A stretch of 16,762 nucleotides of DNA from Gammaproteobacteria bacterium RIFCSPHIGHO2_02_FULL_42_13 (GCA_001801405.1 MGXQ01000069.1:1-16762); one strand, 5' to 3'. Shown: positions 7,785-15,536, numbered from the stretch's first letter. Numbers and translations are program-made. The notes: generated by a model not told the origin, from the sequence alone.

Positions 7785-8807
7785 ATGCCATTTCAGTCAA
7801 TATTCATCGATGAAGAAAATAAACAGAGATATTCACGAAAAGTGTTATCTTGGCTTAAATCTGATTTTGAGAGACGCGAAGACCCGGCCAGCAGTCATTT
7901 TTGGCATAACGAAAGAATAATTGCACAAGCATTCGAGGGATGTAACGCTTTGGTGGTTATCGATACTCATAAGAGACTGGTTGGCTATATGATATGGGCT
8001 AGAGACGAAGTCAGCGCCGAAATAGAGATTGTGGAAGTGATAGAAAAGTTTCGTCGACAAGGGGTTTTTAAAAAAATGTTATCCGATTTTTTAGATAAGT
8101 TTACAAATGTATCTATATTATTCGCAACAGTTCTTCCCCAAGCCAGAGAAATTTTTAGGCAAGCCGGTTGGCAAATGACCCAGGATCTCAATGGTGATGA
8201 GAAATTTTATAGAATCATAAAGCCTAGCTTATGCCCAGTGGATACGTTACCGGATGGTCGAGCGATTGCCATTTTTTCAAACGTAGATGTTATTGGTCCC
8301 CGTCCGCATATAGATTCCGGTCGATATGTAGATTTTTATGTGGTAAAGGCCAACCCCAGTCATTACCCCCTGAAATATTTTCAAATCGATTTAGATGAGA
8401 CTGGAAAATTACGCATACCCCTCATCACAAACTTTCATCATGAAGGCTATATCGGCGTATATTTTAATAAAAAATTAATCGCTCAAGGTAAAGCAAAGCA
8501 CTTATTTGAAGGAAGAACGGCTTTTTCCGATTCCAGTTTTTTAATTATCAGTCGAATTGTACCTGTTAGCCCAAAACTTTTTTATGACCAAGGATTTTTT
8601 CCTGCTAGAAAAGATTTCGAAGGGAAAGAAAGGTCATCTTCCCTTGAAGAAAGTAGCAAAATTGTTACTGAAGATACAGCCAGAGTCACTCCAAGTGAGC
8701 CCCCTGAAAAAAAGTCACGAATAGGCTCACCCCTTACACTTTTTTCGCGAGTAAAATCGGAGATTCAGGAAAAAACAGAAACTCCAATTGTCGGACCCAA
8801 AATATAA
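7785..8807 (+). CDS. GNAT-like N-acetyltransferase domain protein, possible secreted accessory protein
   Basis: The 340-residue protein has GGAGA nine bases before its ATG. Residues of about 40-145 look like a GNAT acetyltransferase: a strand ALVVIDTHKRLVGYMIW, the acetyl-CoA loop FRRQGVFKKML (89-99) and the later AREIFRQAGW (120-129). Residues of about 158-277 form a second region I do not recognise. The last 60 residues are polar and probably disordered, with EKKSR and an acidic EIQEKTE near the C-terminus, as seen in some Dot/Icm substrates; this is only suggestive. There is no signal peptide or membrane segment. The gene stands alone between two near-identical direct repeats and interrupts an otherwise housekeeping region, which marks it as accessory. 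The substrate is unknown. Confidence 0.6.
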   Translation: MPFQSIFIDEENKQRYSRKVLSWLKSDFERREDPASSHFWHNERIIAQAFEGCNALVVIDTHKRLVGYMIWARDEVSAEIEIVEVIEKFRRQGVFKKMLSDFLDKFTNVSILFATVLPQAREIFRQAGWQMTQDLNGDEKFYRIIKPSLCPVDTLPDGRAIAIFSNVDVIGPRPHIDSGRYVDFYVVKANPSHYPLKYFQIDLDETGKLRIPLITNFHHEGYIGVYFNKKLIAQGKAKHLFEGRTAFSDSSFLIISRIVPVSPKLFYDQGFFPARKDFEGKERSSSLEESSKIVTEDTARVTPSEPPEKKSRIGSPLTLFSRVKSEIQEKTETPIVGPKI

Positions 8808-8846
8808 ATCGCTGAATAGTTTTTACATGCTTATCCGGAACTCGCG

Positions 8847-8993
8847 TTAATAATTAATTACACAGCTCTGTGCCAAAATGTAAGCCATATCTTACTGCAT
8901 GTAATCCGCGCAGCTCTGAGCTGCTGGAAGTCAGACACAGCAAGTGTTTTATCATATCTGTTCTGTCCAGCTCTGAGCTGCAGCCGCGTTATT
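8847..8993. repeat. Direct repeat, right copy (147 bp)
   Basis: Second copy of 7385-7530, about nine differences by eye. Palindromes lie at 8911-8923 and 8968-8980. The left edge, TTAATAATTAAT, corresponds to the last codons and stop of the lipoprotein gene in the other copy, so this copy probably arose by duplication of that gene end together with the repeat. It fills the converging gap between the GNAT-like gene and ctpA. Confidence 0.92.
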
Positions 8994-8999
8994 AGTTTT

Positions 9000-10295
9000 T
9001 TATTGTTTCAATAGATTTAGACTTTTTAGTAACTGCAATGCTGTATTCAGTTGGTAGTCGCTGGTAGCAAGGAGCTGTTCCTTTTCTGCTTTGGTCGGTT
9101 GTTTGCCAAACATGGATGTTTCATTTTCAAAATGGCCGTCGATATCGTTTTCTCGGATGGGCCATAAAAAGGCAATTTCTTCTTTTGGTTTTTGTATTTT
9201 CAAGTTATCAACCACGATGTCGGGTTGAATGCCTTTTGCTTGGATAGAGCGGCCGTTCGGGGTGTAATAAAGTCCTGTGGTTAATTTTATTCCAGTTGAT
9301 TTATCGAGTTGAAAAATGGTTTGTACGGAACCTTTACCAAAACTACGCTCGCCCATAATGATGGCACGTTTGTGGTCTTGCAGAGCACCGGCCACAATTT
9401 CGGAGGCGGACGCGGAGCCTTCATTAATTAAAATAATGAGCGGTGTGCCATAGATGATATCTGGAGACGATGAATAGAATGTTTTGTTCATTTCATCAAC
9501 GCGTCCTTTAATTGAAACGATGCTTTTTTTATGTTTCAGTTTTTGGTGATCTAAAAATAAGTCAGCAACTTCAATGCCGGAATCTAATAATCCGCCGGGG
9601 TTGTTGCGCAGGTCTAAAATTAAACCATTGAGCTGCCCGTTCGATTGTTTTTTTAATGATTGAATGGCTTGTTCTAATGTTGTTGCCGTTGTTTCTTGAA
9701 AATGTGTGATGCGAATATAACCGAAACCTTTTTCGAGTAATTTACTTTTGACGCTTTGAACGCGAATAAGATCGCGTTTTAATATGATTTGCCGCGGTTT
9801 TTTTTCTTTTTTTCTGATGATCGTGAGTTTGACCTTTTCTCCTTTGTTGCCGCGTAGTCGTTGTGCGACTTCGGGCAGTGACACTTCAATTAAGGGTTTG
9901 TTGTCAATCGCAAGAATATAATCGCCGGCTTTGATACCGGCTTGTGCGGCAGGTGTGTCATCGATGGGACTGATGACTTTGACCATGCCTTTTTCTTGTG
10001 TGATTTCAATGCCAATGCCGACAAATTCGCCTGATGTTTGCATGGAGAGCTCTTTAAATGCCTCCTCATTCAAATACATGGAATGCGGATCGAGTCCGGC
10101 TAAAATACCCGCGATGGCAAAATTAAATATAGCTTTATCGGTGAGTTGATTGACATAAAGTCTTTTAATCTCAGAGACGGCCATGCCAAAGCGTTGGACG
10201 GCTTCAGTGTCTATTTTATCGACTTGTTGTGCAGCGAATACGGGAAAATGAAGTGATACGCTGATCAAGAGGATGATCAATAATTTTCGATACAT
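9000..10295 (-). CDS. ctpA: C-terminal processing protease CtpA (S41)
   Basis: CtpA is a periplasmic serine protease that trims protein C-termini and, in relatives, controls peptidoglycan hydrolases. The 431-residue protein has a signal peptide (cleavage likely after PVFA, residue 21), a PDZ domain (about 90-175, with GIGIEITQEKGMVKV and AGIKAGDYILAID) and the S41 core with LILDLRNNPGGLLD. The Ser-Lys dyad is read as Ser296 in GSASASE and Lys321 in SFGKG, 25 residues apart as in other members. AAGGA lies seven bases before the ATG. It follows envC by 60 bases on the same strand, a pairing common in gammaproteobacteria, where gpmI often precedes them. Confidence 0.94.
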   Translation of the reverse strand: MYRKLLIILLISVSLHFPVFAAQQVDKIDTEAVQRFGMAVSEIKRLYVNQLTDKAIFNFAIAGILAGLDPHSMYLNEEAFKELSMQTSGEFVGIGIEITQEKGMVKVISPIDDTPAAQAGIKAGDYILAIDNKPLIEVSLPEVAQRLRGNKGEKVKLTIIRKKEKKPRQIILKRDLIRVQSVKSKLLEKGFGYIRITHFQETTATTLEQAIQSLKKQSNGQLNGLILDLRNNPGGLLDSGIEVADLFLDHQKLKHKKSIVSIKGRVDEMNKTFYSSSPDIIYGTPLIILINEGSASASEIVAGALQDHKRAIIMGERSFGKGSVQTIFQLDKSTGIKLTTGLYYTPNGRSIQAKGIQPDIVVDNLKIQKPKEEIAFLWPIRENDIDGHFENETSMFGKQPTKAEKEQLLATSDYQLNTALQLLKSLNLLKQ

Positions 10296-10355
10296 AAATT
10301 TATCCTTCCATGAATGTCTTTTTAATATAGCACAGGATGAAAACCCTCGCTATGG

Positions 10356-11504
10356 CTATGCTTTGCGCAACCAGAGACCTGGGTTCGATGGGGCGCCTTT
10401 ATAGCGGATTTCGAAATAAAGGGCGTTTTGTTGAAATCCTCCGCTATTGCCAACCGTTGCGATCATTTGTCCCGCTTGGACAGTATCGCCGGTTTTTACG
10501 TATAAACTTTGGTTTCGGCCATAAAGCGATAAATAGTTATCGCCATGTTTTATGATGGTGAGCAATCCAAATCCTCGCAACCAGTCGGCAAACACAACTT
10601 TGCCTGAGGAGATTGCCCGTACTTGTTGGCCCGCGGGTGCTTTGATTAAGATCCCGGTGCTGTGCAGTCGTCCTTGTGCGAGGGGTTGATTAAAATGCTG
10701 TATGATTCTGCCGACAACGGGCCATTGTAATTGTCCGCGCATTTGTCGAAACGGTTTTCCGGGCGCGCGAGTGATCACCGGTTGTGCGGCAATCTTTTTA
10801 ATAACGGTTTCGAGTTGTGTTTTGTCTTCATATAATTTATTGAGTTGTTCATTTTTACCTTGAATTTTTTTATTTGTTTCGTCGAGCAATTGTTTGCGCT
10901 GTAATTCTTTTTTGCGCAAGTCTTGTTTTTGTTGTTGCTGTTGTTGATAGGTTTGGTTAAGTGTTTCTGTGCGTTGTTGAATGTTGGTTTCATTTTCATT
11001 AATTTTTATCACCAACTGTTTGATGGATTGTATCGCTTGTAATCGAGCGCGATTAATATATTGATAATAGTTTGCATAACGACTAAATTTTTCGGGGCTT
11101 TCTTGGTTGAGCAATAATTTAAGATAAGGCTGATTGCCCAGCAGATAAGCGCTGCGAATTTGAGCGGCTAAAAGTGTTCTTTGTTTTTCAAGTTGCGATT
11201 GGTATTGGTCATTTTGTTGTGTCATTTGGGCTAATAATTTTTTTTGTTCTGTTAGCTGAGTTTGCGTTAATTGAATATTTTTTGCCAATGCGCCAATTGA
11301 GATATCTGTTTGTTGTAAGTTTTTTTGCAATGTTTTAGATTGGGATTGAGCGGTGAATAAATCTTCTTTGAGTGTTTGAATTTTTTGAATGACGCTATTC
11401 AATGCACTTTGATGTGCGGCGACCGCGCGCGTGGTTTTGGCGATGCCGGAGCTCATGCAGAGCATCAGGCTGATGAGACAAAATAATTTTACCGTTGGTC
11501 GCAT
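10356..11504 (-). CDS. envC: Murein hydrolase activator EnvC
   Basis: EnvC is a periplasmic coiled-coil protein that activates AmiA and AmiB at the division septum. The 382-residue form has a signal peptide (hydrophobic LFCLISLMLCM, cleavage likely after SSGIA), a long Gln/Lys-rich coiled coil (about 25-240) and a C-terminal LytM domain (about 258-382). The LytM metal-binding residues are lost: LHSTGILI where active enzymes have His-x-Gly-x-Asp, and ALYFEIR where they have His-x-His. The phrase YGRNQS is close to EnvC's YGYNQS. This degenerate state is normal for EnvC. An in-frame GTG at 11531 would add nine residues, but the candidate promoter would put transcription start there, so the ATG at 11504 is preferred. 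Neither start has a clear ribosome site. Confidence 0.9.
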   Translation of the reverse strand: MRPTVKLFCLISLMLCMSSGIAKTTRAVAAHQSALNSVIQKIQTLKEDLFTAQSQSKTLQKNLQQTDISIGALAKNIQLTQTQLTEQKKLLAQMTQQNDQYQSQLEKQRTLLAAQIRSAYLLGNQPYLKLLLNQESPEKFSRYANYYQYINRARLQAIQSIKQLVIKINENETNIQQRTETLNQTYQQQQQQKQDLRKKELQRKQLLDETNKKIQGKNEQLNKLYEDKTQLETVIKKIAAQPVITRAPGKPFRQMRGQLQWPVVGRIIQHFNQPLAQGRLHSTGILIKAPAGQQVRAISSGKVVFADWLRGFGLLTIIKHGDNYLSLYGRNQSLYVKTGDTVQAGQMIATVGNSGGFQQNALYFEIRYKGAPSNPGLWLRKA

Positions 11505-11538
11505 ATCGTTTAGCTTTTTGAATGGATTCACTCATACT

Positions 11539-11567
11539 ATCATAATCGAATTTGCCCAAAATTTTAA
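11539..11567 (-). promoter_or_regulatory. Candidate promoter of envC-ctpA
   Basis: On the minus strand TTAAAA (4/6) and TATGAT (5/6) are separated by 17 bases. The start of transcription would fall near 11532, one base from the GTG at 11531. That favours translation from the ATG at 11504. Assigned by eye. Confidence 0.45.
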
Positions 11568-11599
11568 CCCTCTTTTTCTTGTATTCGTGGTCAGAATGA

Positions 11600-11627
11600 T
11601 TGGTTTATTGATCATTATGTGTATAAT
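11600..11627 (+). promoter_or_regulatory. Candidate promoter of the rhodanese-secB-gpsA operon
   Basis: TTGGTT at 11600-11605 and a perfect TATAAT at 11622-11627 lie 16 bases apart. Transcription would start near 11634, leaving a leader of about 27 bases before the ATG at 11661. This rules out the in-frame ATG at 11619. The promoter is divergent from that of envC, with about 55 bases between the two -10 boxes' outer edges. Confidence 0.55.
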
Positions 11628-11660
11628 ATAAGTCCTATCAATGGTAAGGATAAGTGGCAT

Positions 11661-12086
11661 ATGAGTGAATTTATGTTTTTTTTAGTACAGCATTGGATGT
11701 TGGCCGGATCCTTTGTGCTGGTTTTTTTTGCCTTAATTGTGGTGGAATCTTATACGAAATCGGCAGGCGGGAAGAATATTTCCCCGCAGATGCTGGTACA
11801 GCGCATGAATCATGAAAAGGCCGTGATTGTTGATTTGCGCGATGCGGAAGAGTTTAAGCAAAGCCATATTATAAATGCCATTAATATTCCTTCGAGTGAA
11901 TTTGATCAAAAGATTATGCGCTTGAATTCATTTAAGCAACAACCGTTGGTGCTTGTATGTGGTTCGCAAACGATACCGAGTAATTTATTGAAAAAGTTAT
12001 TTTGTGCGGGTTTTGCGGACGTGCGGTTTTTAGAGGGTGGCATGAAAGGTTGGCAAAGCGCAGGGTTACCATTAGAAAGGAGTTAA
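11661..12086 (+). CDS. Membrane-anchored rhodanese-domain protein (YibN type)
   Basis: The 141-residue protein has one N-terminal membrane segment (about 9-28) followed by a single cytoplasmic rhodanese domain. VDLRDAEEF (57-65) and the loop with Cys100 in LVLVCGSQ show a domain that could carry a persulfide, and EGGMKGWQSAGLPL closes it. Length and layout match E. coli YibN, which also heads the secB-gpsA operon; its exact job is not settled. AAGGA lies ten bases upstream of the ATG. In E. coli grxC follows; here there is only a 66-base gap before secB, so grxC is absent from this spot. Confidence 0.85.
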   Translation: MSEFMFFLVQHWMLAGSFVLVFFALIVVESYTKSAGGKNISPQMLVQRMNHEKAVIVDLRDAEEFKQSHIINAINIPSSEFDQKIMRLNSFKQQPLVLVCGSQTIPSNLLKKLFCAGFADVRFLEGGMKGWQSAGLPLERS

Positions 12087-12152
12087 ATGAACGGCATAGA
12101 ACGATGCTGGACATTTAAATAATTTATTAGAAGCATAAAAGGAGATCAGAGC

Positions 12153-12626
12153 GTGGCAGAAAAAACAGAAACGACCCGGCAACAAGAGTTGCAAATACAA
12201 CGTATTTATACAAAAAATATTTCATTTGAAGCGCCAGGTTCGCCCGATGTGTTTCGTCAAAATTGGCAGCCAGAAGTGTCGATCGATTTATCGGTTAATA
12301 ATACGAAGTTAGATGAGCAATTATATGAATGCGTATTATCCTTGACCGTGTCTGCAAAAATGAAGGAAAAAACAATATTTTTGGCAGAGGTTCAGCAGGC
12401 GGGACTTTTCCTTTTAGAAGGATTTGATAAGGAACAACTGAAACATATTTTGGGGGCATTTTGTCCGAATATTTTGTTTCCTTATATACGCGAAGTGGTG
12501 TCCGATCTTGTGACGCGAGGCAGTTTCCCACAGCTCAATTTGGCGCCAGTGAATTTTGAGGCACTTTATATGCAACAAAAACAGGCTGCAAAGACGTCTG
12601 ATACGGAGTCGGATACGAAACATTAA
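12153..12626 (+). CDS. secB: Protein-export chaperone SecB
   Basis: SecB is a cytoplasmic tetrameric chaperone that keeps precursors unfolded and hands them to SecA. The 157-residue protein is of normal length and carries IYTKNISFEAPGSP near the start, QPEVSIDLSV, EVQQAGLF, CPNILFPYIREVVSDL and FPQLNLAPVNFEALY, all SecB hallmarks. The start is a GTG at 12153, with AGGAG eight bases upstream. It lies between the rhodanese gene and gpsA, with only two bases before the gpsA ATG, as in many gammaproteobacteria. Confidence 0.97.
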   Translation: MAEKTETTRQQELQIQRIYTKNISFEAPGSPDVFRQNWQPEVSIDLSVNNTKLDEQLYECVLSLTVSAKMKEKTIFLAEVQQAGLFLLEGFDKEQLKHILGAFCPNILFPYIREVVSDLVTRGSFPQLNLAPVNFEALYMQQKQAAKTSDTESDTKH

Positions 12627-12628
12627 TT

Positions 12629-13639
12629 ATGTCAATGACGCTATCAACACCGATTGCAGTTTTGGGCGCGGGATCATGGGGTACCGCATTGGCTGCGCAT
12701 TTGGCGCGTCATGAACAACCAGTGCATCTTTGGGAGTATGACAAAGCTCAAGTGTTGGCGATGCAGCGCGATCGCTGCAATGAAAAATATGCGCCAGGGT
12801 TTGCTTTTCCTGAATTGATGAAGGTGACTCATTCGTTAAAGGATGCGGTTTTTGGCGTGCAAGATATTTTAATTGTTGTGCCGAGTTTTGCGTTTCGCCA
12901 AACACTGCAATCATTAAAGCCATTGATTGATAAGTCGCATCGCATTGTGTGGGCGACAAAAGGCATCGATGAAAAAAATGGTCAGTTGTTTCATGAGGTG
13001 GTGTTAGAGGTGTTGGGCCGGCGTGCCATGGCCATCTTATCAGGACCTTCTTTTGCAAAAGAAATTATTCAGAAATTGCCAGCGGCTGTGTCGTTGGCAA
13101 GTGAGGATAAGTGTTTTTTAGATGATTTGGTGAATCGTTTTAATCGTGGCGTTTTGCGTGTCTATACGTCTAACGATATTGTCGGTGTTCAATTAGGTGG
13201 TGCGGGCAAAAATGTTATTGCAATTGCGGCCGGAATTAGTGATGGGTTATCATTGGGAGCCAATGCAAGAAGTGCATTAATTACGCGCGGACTTGCTGAA
13301 ATAGTGCGTTTGGGATTGGCGATGGGCGCGTCGAGAGAAACTTTTATGGGTTTGTCGGGCATTGGCGATTTGATTTTAACATGTTTGGATGATCAATCGC
13401 GTAATCGTCGATGCGGCTTGGCATTGGCATGCGGCGAAACGCTGGAACAGGCTAAAAAACAACTGGGTCAAGTGGTTGAGGGTGCTAATGTGGCCGAACA
13501 ATTTTTATTGCTTGCGAAAAAACATCATGTTGACATGCCGATTTGCGAATTAGTTTCGCGTGTGTTACATCAAGAATTAACAGCCAGCGAAGCACTTTCC
13601 GAATTATTATCGCGTCAGCCGAAGGAAGAAAAACATTAG
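12629..13639 (+). CDS. gpsA: Glycerol-3-phosphate dehydrogenase [NAD(P)+]
   Basis: GpsA reduces dihydroxyacetone phosphate to sn-glycerol-3-phosphate, the backbone of phospholipids. The 336-residue protein has the Rossmann motif VLGAGSWGTALAAHLA near the N-terminus, VPSFAFR, ATKGI, LSGPSFAKEI, the catalytic Lys194 in GGAGKNVIAIAAG, GANARSALITRG, MGLSGIGDLILTC, SRNRR and VVEGANVAE. Most homologues read GALKN where this reads GAGKN, a minor change. The start is the ATG two bases after secB. The stop is directly followed by the ATG of the next gene with no gap. Confidence 0.97.
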   Translation: MSMTLSTPIAVLGAGSWGTALAAHLARHEQPVHLWEYDKAQVLAMQRDRCNEKYAPGFAFPELMKVTHSLKDAVFGVQDILIVVPSFAFRQTLQSLKPLIDKSHRIVWATKGIDEKNGQLFHEVVLEVLGRRAMAILSGPSFAKEIIQKLPAAVSLASEDKCFLDDLVNRFNRGVLRVYTSNDIVGVQLGGAGKNVIAIAAGISDGLSLGANARSALITRGLAEIVRLGLAMGASRETFMGLSGIGDLILTCLDDQSRNRRCGLALACGETLEQAKKQLGQVVEGANVAEQFLLLAKKHHVDMPICELVSRVLHQELTASEALSELLSRQPKEEKH

Positions 13640-14137
13640 ATGTTTATTCATCGAATTATTTCTGGTGGACAAACGGGGGTGGATCGTGCGGCCTTGGATG
13701 TTGCGATAGAGTTTAATATTCCTAGCGGTGGTTGGTGCCCGCGTGGTCGACGTGCCGAAGATGGTGTTATTCCTGAGCGCTATTCTTTGCAAGAAGCCGA
13801 TTCATCTGATTACGCAGTTCGCACTTATTTAAATGTTCAAGATTCGGATGGCACATTAATTCTAAACATTGGCCAACTGACAGATGGTACAAAGCTAACC
13901 GTCGAATATGCACGGCAACTGTCGAAGCCATATTGTATTGTTGCGTTAGATCAGGCTCATGATGCGCAAGTGGCAATGGTTATTAAATGGTTGGAAGACG
14001 ATAAAATTAAAATTGTTAATGTTGCCGGTCCGCGCGGAAGTCATTCGCCGGATATTTCTTCTTTAGCGGTGATCTTTTTAAGAAAACTGATTTTGTCGCC
14101 AGGCTTCATAAGTGACGAGCGCGACGGAATTCGATAG
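13640..14137 (+). CDS. Putative molybdenum carrier family protein (SLOG-like Rossmann fold)
   Basis: The 165-residue protein matches the family annotated as putative molybdenum carrier: IISGGQTGVDRAALDVA at the N-terminus (a nucleotide-binding GGQTG loop), GGWCPRGRRAEDGVIPERY, RTYLNVQDSDGTLIL and VNVAGPRGS near the end. The molybdenum role comes from one described member; the fold resembles the SLOG nucleotide-ligand sensors, so function here is open. It starts on the base after the gpsA stop and is probably translated with it. In E. coli cysE occupies this place. Its last 60 bases overlap the end of trmL on the opposite strand. Confidence 0.85.
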   Translation: MFIHRIISGGQTGVDRAALDVAIEFNIPSGGWCPRGRRAEDGVIPERYSLQEADSSDYAVRTYLNVQDSDGTLILNIGQLTDGTKLTVEYARQLSKPYCIVALDQAHDAQVAMVIKWLEDDKIKIVNVAGPRGSHSPDISSLAVIFLRKLILSPGFISDERDGIR

Positions 14138-14533
14138 GTTAATGCTGCGGATATTGGGTTTCATTGGTATTTTCAATATATTTTCTTTGGGTAATTTTTC
14201 TAATAGCCACGGCGGTAATCCTTTTGTTTCTTGCCCAAACATCAACGTATCGCCGGGAATGAAATTAACTTCATCATAATTTTTTGTGCCGCATGTTTCG
14301 ATGGCAAATAAACATGTTGGTTTTACGTTTTTGATAAAGTCATCAAAACTTTGATGTTCATGTAGTACTGCTTTTTCGTGATAATCTAAACCGGCGCGCT
14401 TCATGGTTGTGTCGTTTAATTTAAATCCTAATGGATGAATTAAGTGTAATGCGCAGCCGGTGTTTGCGCATAAACGAATAACGTTTCCGGTGTTGGGCGG
14501 AATTTCGGGTTGGAAGAGCACGATATTAAACAT
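14078..14533 (-). CDS. trmL: tRNA (cytidine/uridine-34-2'-O)-methyltransferase TrmL
   Basis: TrmL is a small SPOUT methyltransferase that methylates the wobble ribose of tRNA-Leu. The 151-residue protein has PEIPPNTGNVIRLCANTG at the N-terminus and the SPOUT knot motifs FGQETKGLP and IPMKPNIRSINLSNSVAL near the end, which bind S-adenosylmethionine. Length is normal. It begins two bases after the mlaA stop on the same strand, so both probably share a message. It converges on and overlaps the molybdenum-carrier-like gene by 60 bases. In E. coli trmL also lies just beyond secB-gpsA-cysE, supporting the call. Confidence 0.95.
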   Translation of the reverse strand: MFNIVLFQPEIPPNTGNVIRLCANTGCALHLIHPLGFKLNDTTMKRAGLDYHEKAVLHEHQSFDDFIKNVKPTCLFAIETCGTKNYDEVNFIPGDTLMFGQETKGLPPWLLEKLPKENILKIPMKPNIRSINLSNSVALVTYEAWRQNQFS

Positions 14534-14535
14534 AT

Positions 14536-15339
14536 TTATTCATTGAGATAATAGACGTCATTAGATTCCGCGTTTTTGACATTTTTGGCAATTGTGGGGG
14601 CATCCATTTCTGTTGTTCGATTTATCAAATAATCGCGTCGCTGTAAGTAAGCGTTACGCATAAACACATAAGGCTCGATGGAAACTTGGCTGTATACCTC
14701 TTGCATTTTCAGTAGTTGTGCGCGGGTGTTGACGAGGCTGAGTCCGTACAGACTGTTGCTTGTGCTCGTGCTATCAATATAGGGATAGATGCTCATGTAA
14801 TGGTCGGGCACAATGGCGATGGCGTCGCGAATGGTGCGCGGCCCATAGATAGGCAAAAAGAGATAAGTGGAGTTCTTCCATCCCCATTTTGCAAGCGTTA
14901 ATCCAAAGTCTTGTGGATTGTTAGACAAGCCGAGCGAGGTTGCGGGGTCAAAAAAACCGCCGATGCCTGCAGTAGAATTAATAGCGAGTCGCCAGCTATC
15001 GGATGTTGCCTGATAAAAATTAAATTGTAGGACATCGTTTGCAACAGCGTTTATATTGTCGATATTGAGACAAAAGTAATTAATGGACGAGTGCAGAGGA
15101 GCGGGTAAGGCTTTGTTATAAAATCGTGTTAATGGTTTAAAGAGATATTCGTCAAATGTATCGTGAACGTGAAACATCAGTCGGTTAAAACCCTCGAGCG
15201 GGTCAATTTTGTTTGCGGTTGGACGGTTGGCCAGATAATCCGCGTTTTGATTTTCGGTTGGTTGTGAGGGAGGGGTCGCGAAGACAAATGAGCACAGCAA
15301 CAGCGCGCTGATAAAGAAAATGGATAAAGTTTTTTTCAT
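14536..15339 (-). CDS. mlaA: Outer-membrane phospholipid-removal protein MlaA (VacJ)
   Basis: MlaA sits in the outer membrane and takes misplaced phospholipids from the outer leaflet toward the Mla transporter. The 267-residue protein has DPLEGFNRLMFHVHDTFDEY (46-65), INNIDN-like LNIDNINAVANDVLQ, NSTAGIGGFFDPA, DFGLTLAKWGW, YLFLPIYGPRTIRDA and a C-terminal RRDYLI, all typical. E. coli MlaA is a lipoprotein; here the only early cysteine is Cys16 in ALLLC, a poor lipobox, while SFVFA followed by TPP looks like an ordinary signal cleavage site. The gene is far from mlaEFD, as also in E. coli. No good ribosome site is visible close to the ATG. Confidence 0.93.
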   Translation of the reverse strand: MKKTLSIFFISALLLCSFVFATPPSQPTENQNADYLANRPTANKIDPLEGFNRLMFHVHDTFDEYLFKPLTRFYNKALPAPLHSSINYFCLNIDNINAVANDVLQFNFYQATSDSWRLAINSTAGIGGFFDPATSLGLSNNPQDFGLTLAKWGWKNSTYLFLPIYGPRTIRDAIAIVPDHYMSIYPYIDSTSTSNSLYGLSLVNTRAQLLKMQEVYSQVSIEPYVFMRNAYLQRRDYLINRTTEMDAPTIAKNVKNAESNDVYYLNE

Positions 15340-15368
15340 ACGTCATTCAAATCCCTGATTGAAATTGT

Positions 15369-15397
15369 AGTGTAGCATGCTTGATTTGATTTGCCGA
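15369..15397 (-). promoter_or_regulatory. Candidate promoter of mlaA-trmL
   Basis: On the minus strand TCGGCA (4/6) and TACACT (4/6) are 17 bases apart; transcription would start near 15362, about 23 bases before the mlaA ATG. Weak match, judged by eye. Readthrough from the upstream tRNA gene on the same strand is the alternative. Confidence 0.3.
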
Positions 15398-15449
15398 GTC
15401 GTAGAGTTTTCCAAGATGAAGTGAGTCTGAAGGCGAGGGCGTCGGGGGT

Positions 15450-15523
15450 TGGAGCGGGTGATGGGAATCGAACCCACGCTACCAGCTTGGGAAGCTGGAG
15501 TTCTGCCATTGAACTACACCCGC
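15450..15523 (-). tRNA. tRNA-Gly (anticodon CCC)
   Basis: A full 74-base cloverleaf reads on the minus strand. Acceptor GCGGGTG pairs with CACCCGC; D stem GTTC/GAAC; anticodon stem CCAGC/GCTGG around the loop TTCCCAA, giving anticodon CCC (decodes GGG); variable TAGC; T stem GTGGG/CCCAT with loop TTCGATT. The discriminator is T and CCA is encoded. A palindromic repeat begins 14 bases upstream of its 5' end. Confidence 0.96.
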
Positions 15524-15536
15524 CTATCTCACATCC

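Noticed and set aside
7785..8807. Insertion-sequence or integron cassette origin for the GNAT-like gene
   Set aside because: No transposase, integrase, attC-type fold or target-site duplication is visible; only the long direct repeats are.
10775..10999. Minus-strand frame rich in Asn and Lys
   Set aside because: It is a shifted reading of the CAA/AAA-rich coiled-coil part of envC.
12627..13058. Minus-strand 143-codon frame opposite gpsA
   Set aside because: It is antisense to a strongly conserved gpsA and has no recognisable protein features.
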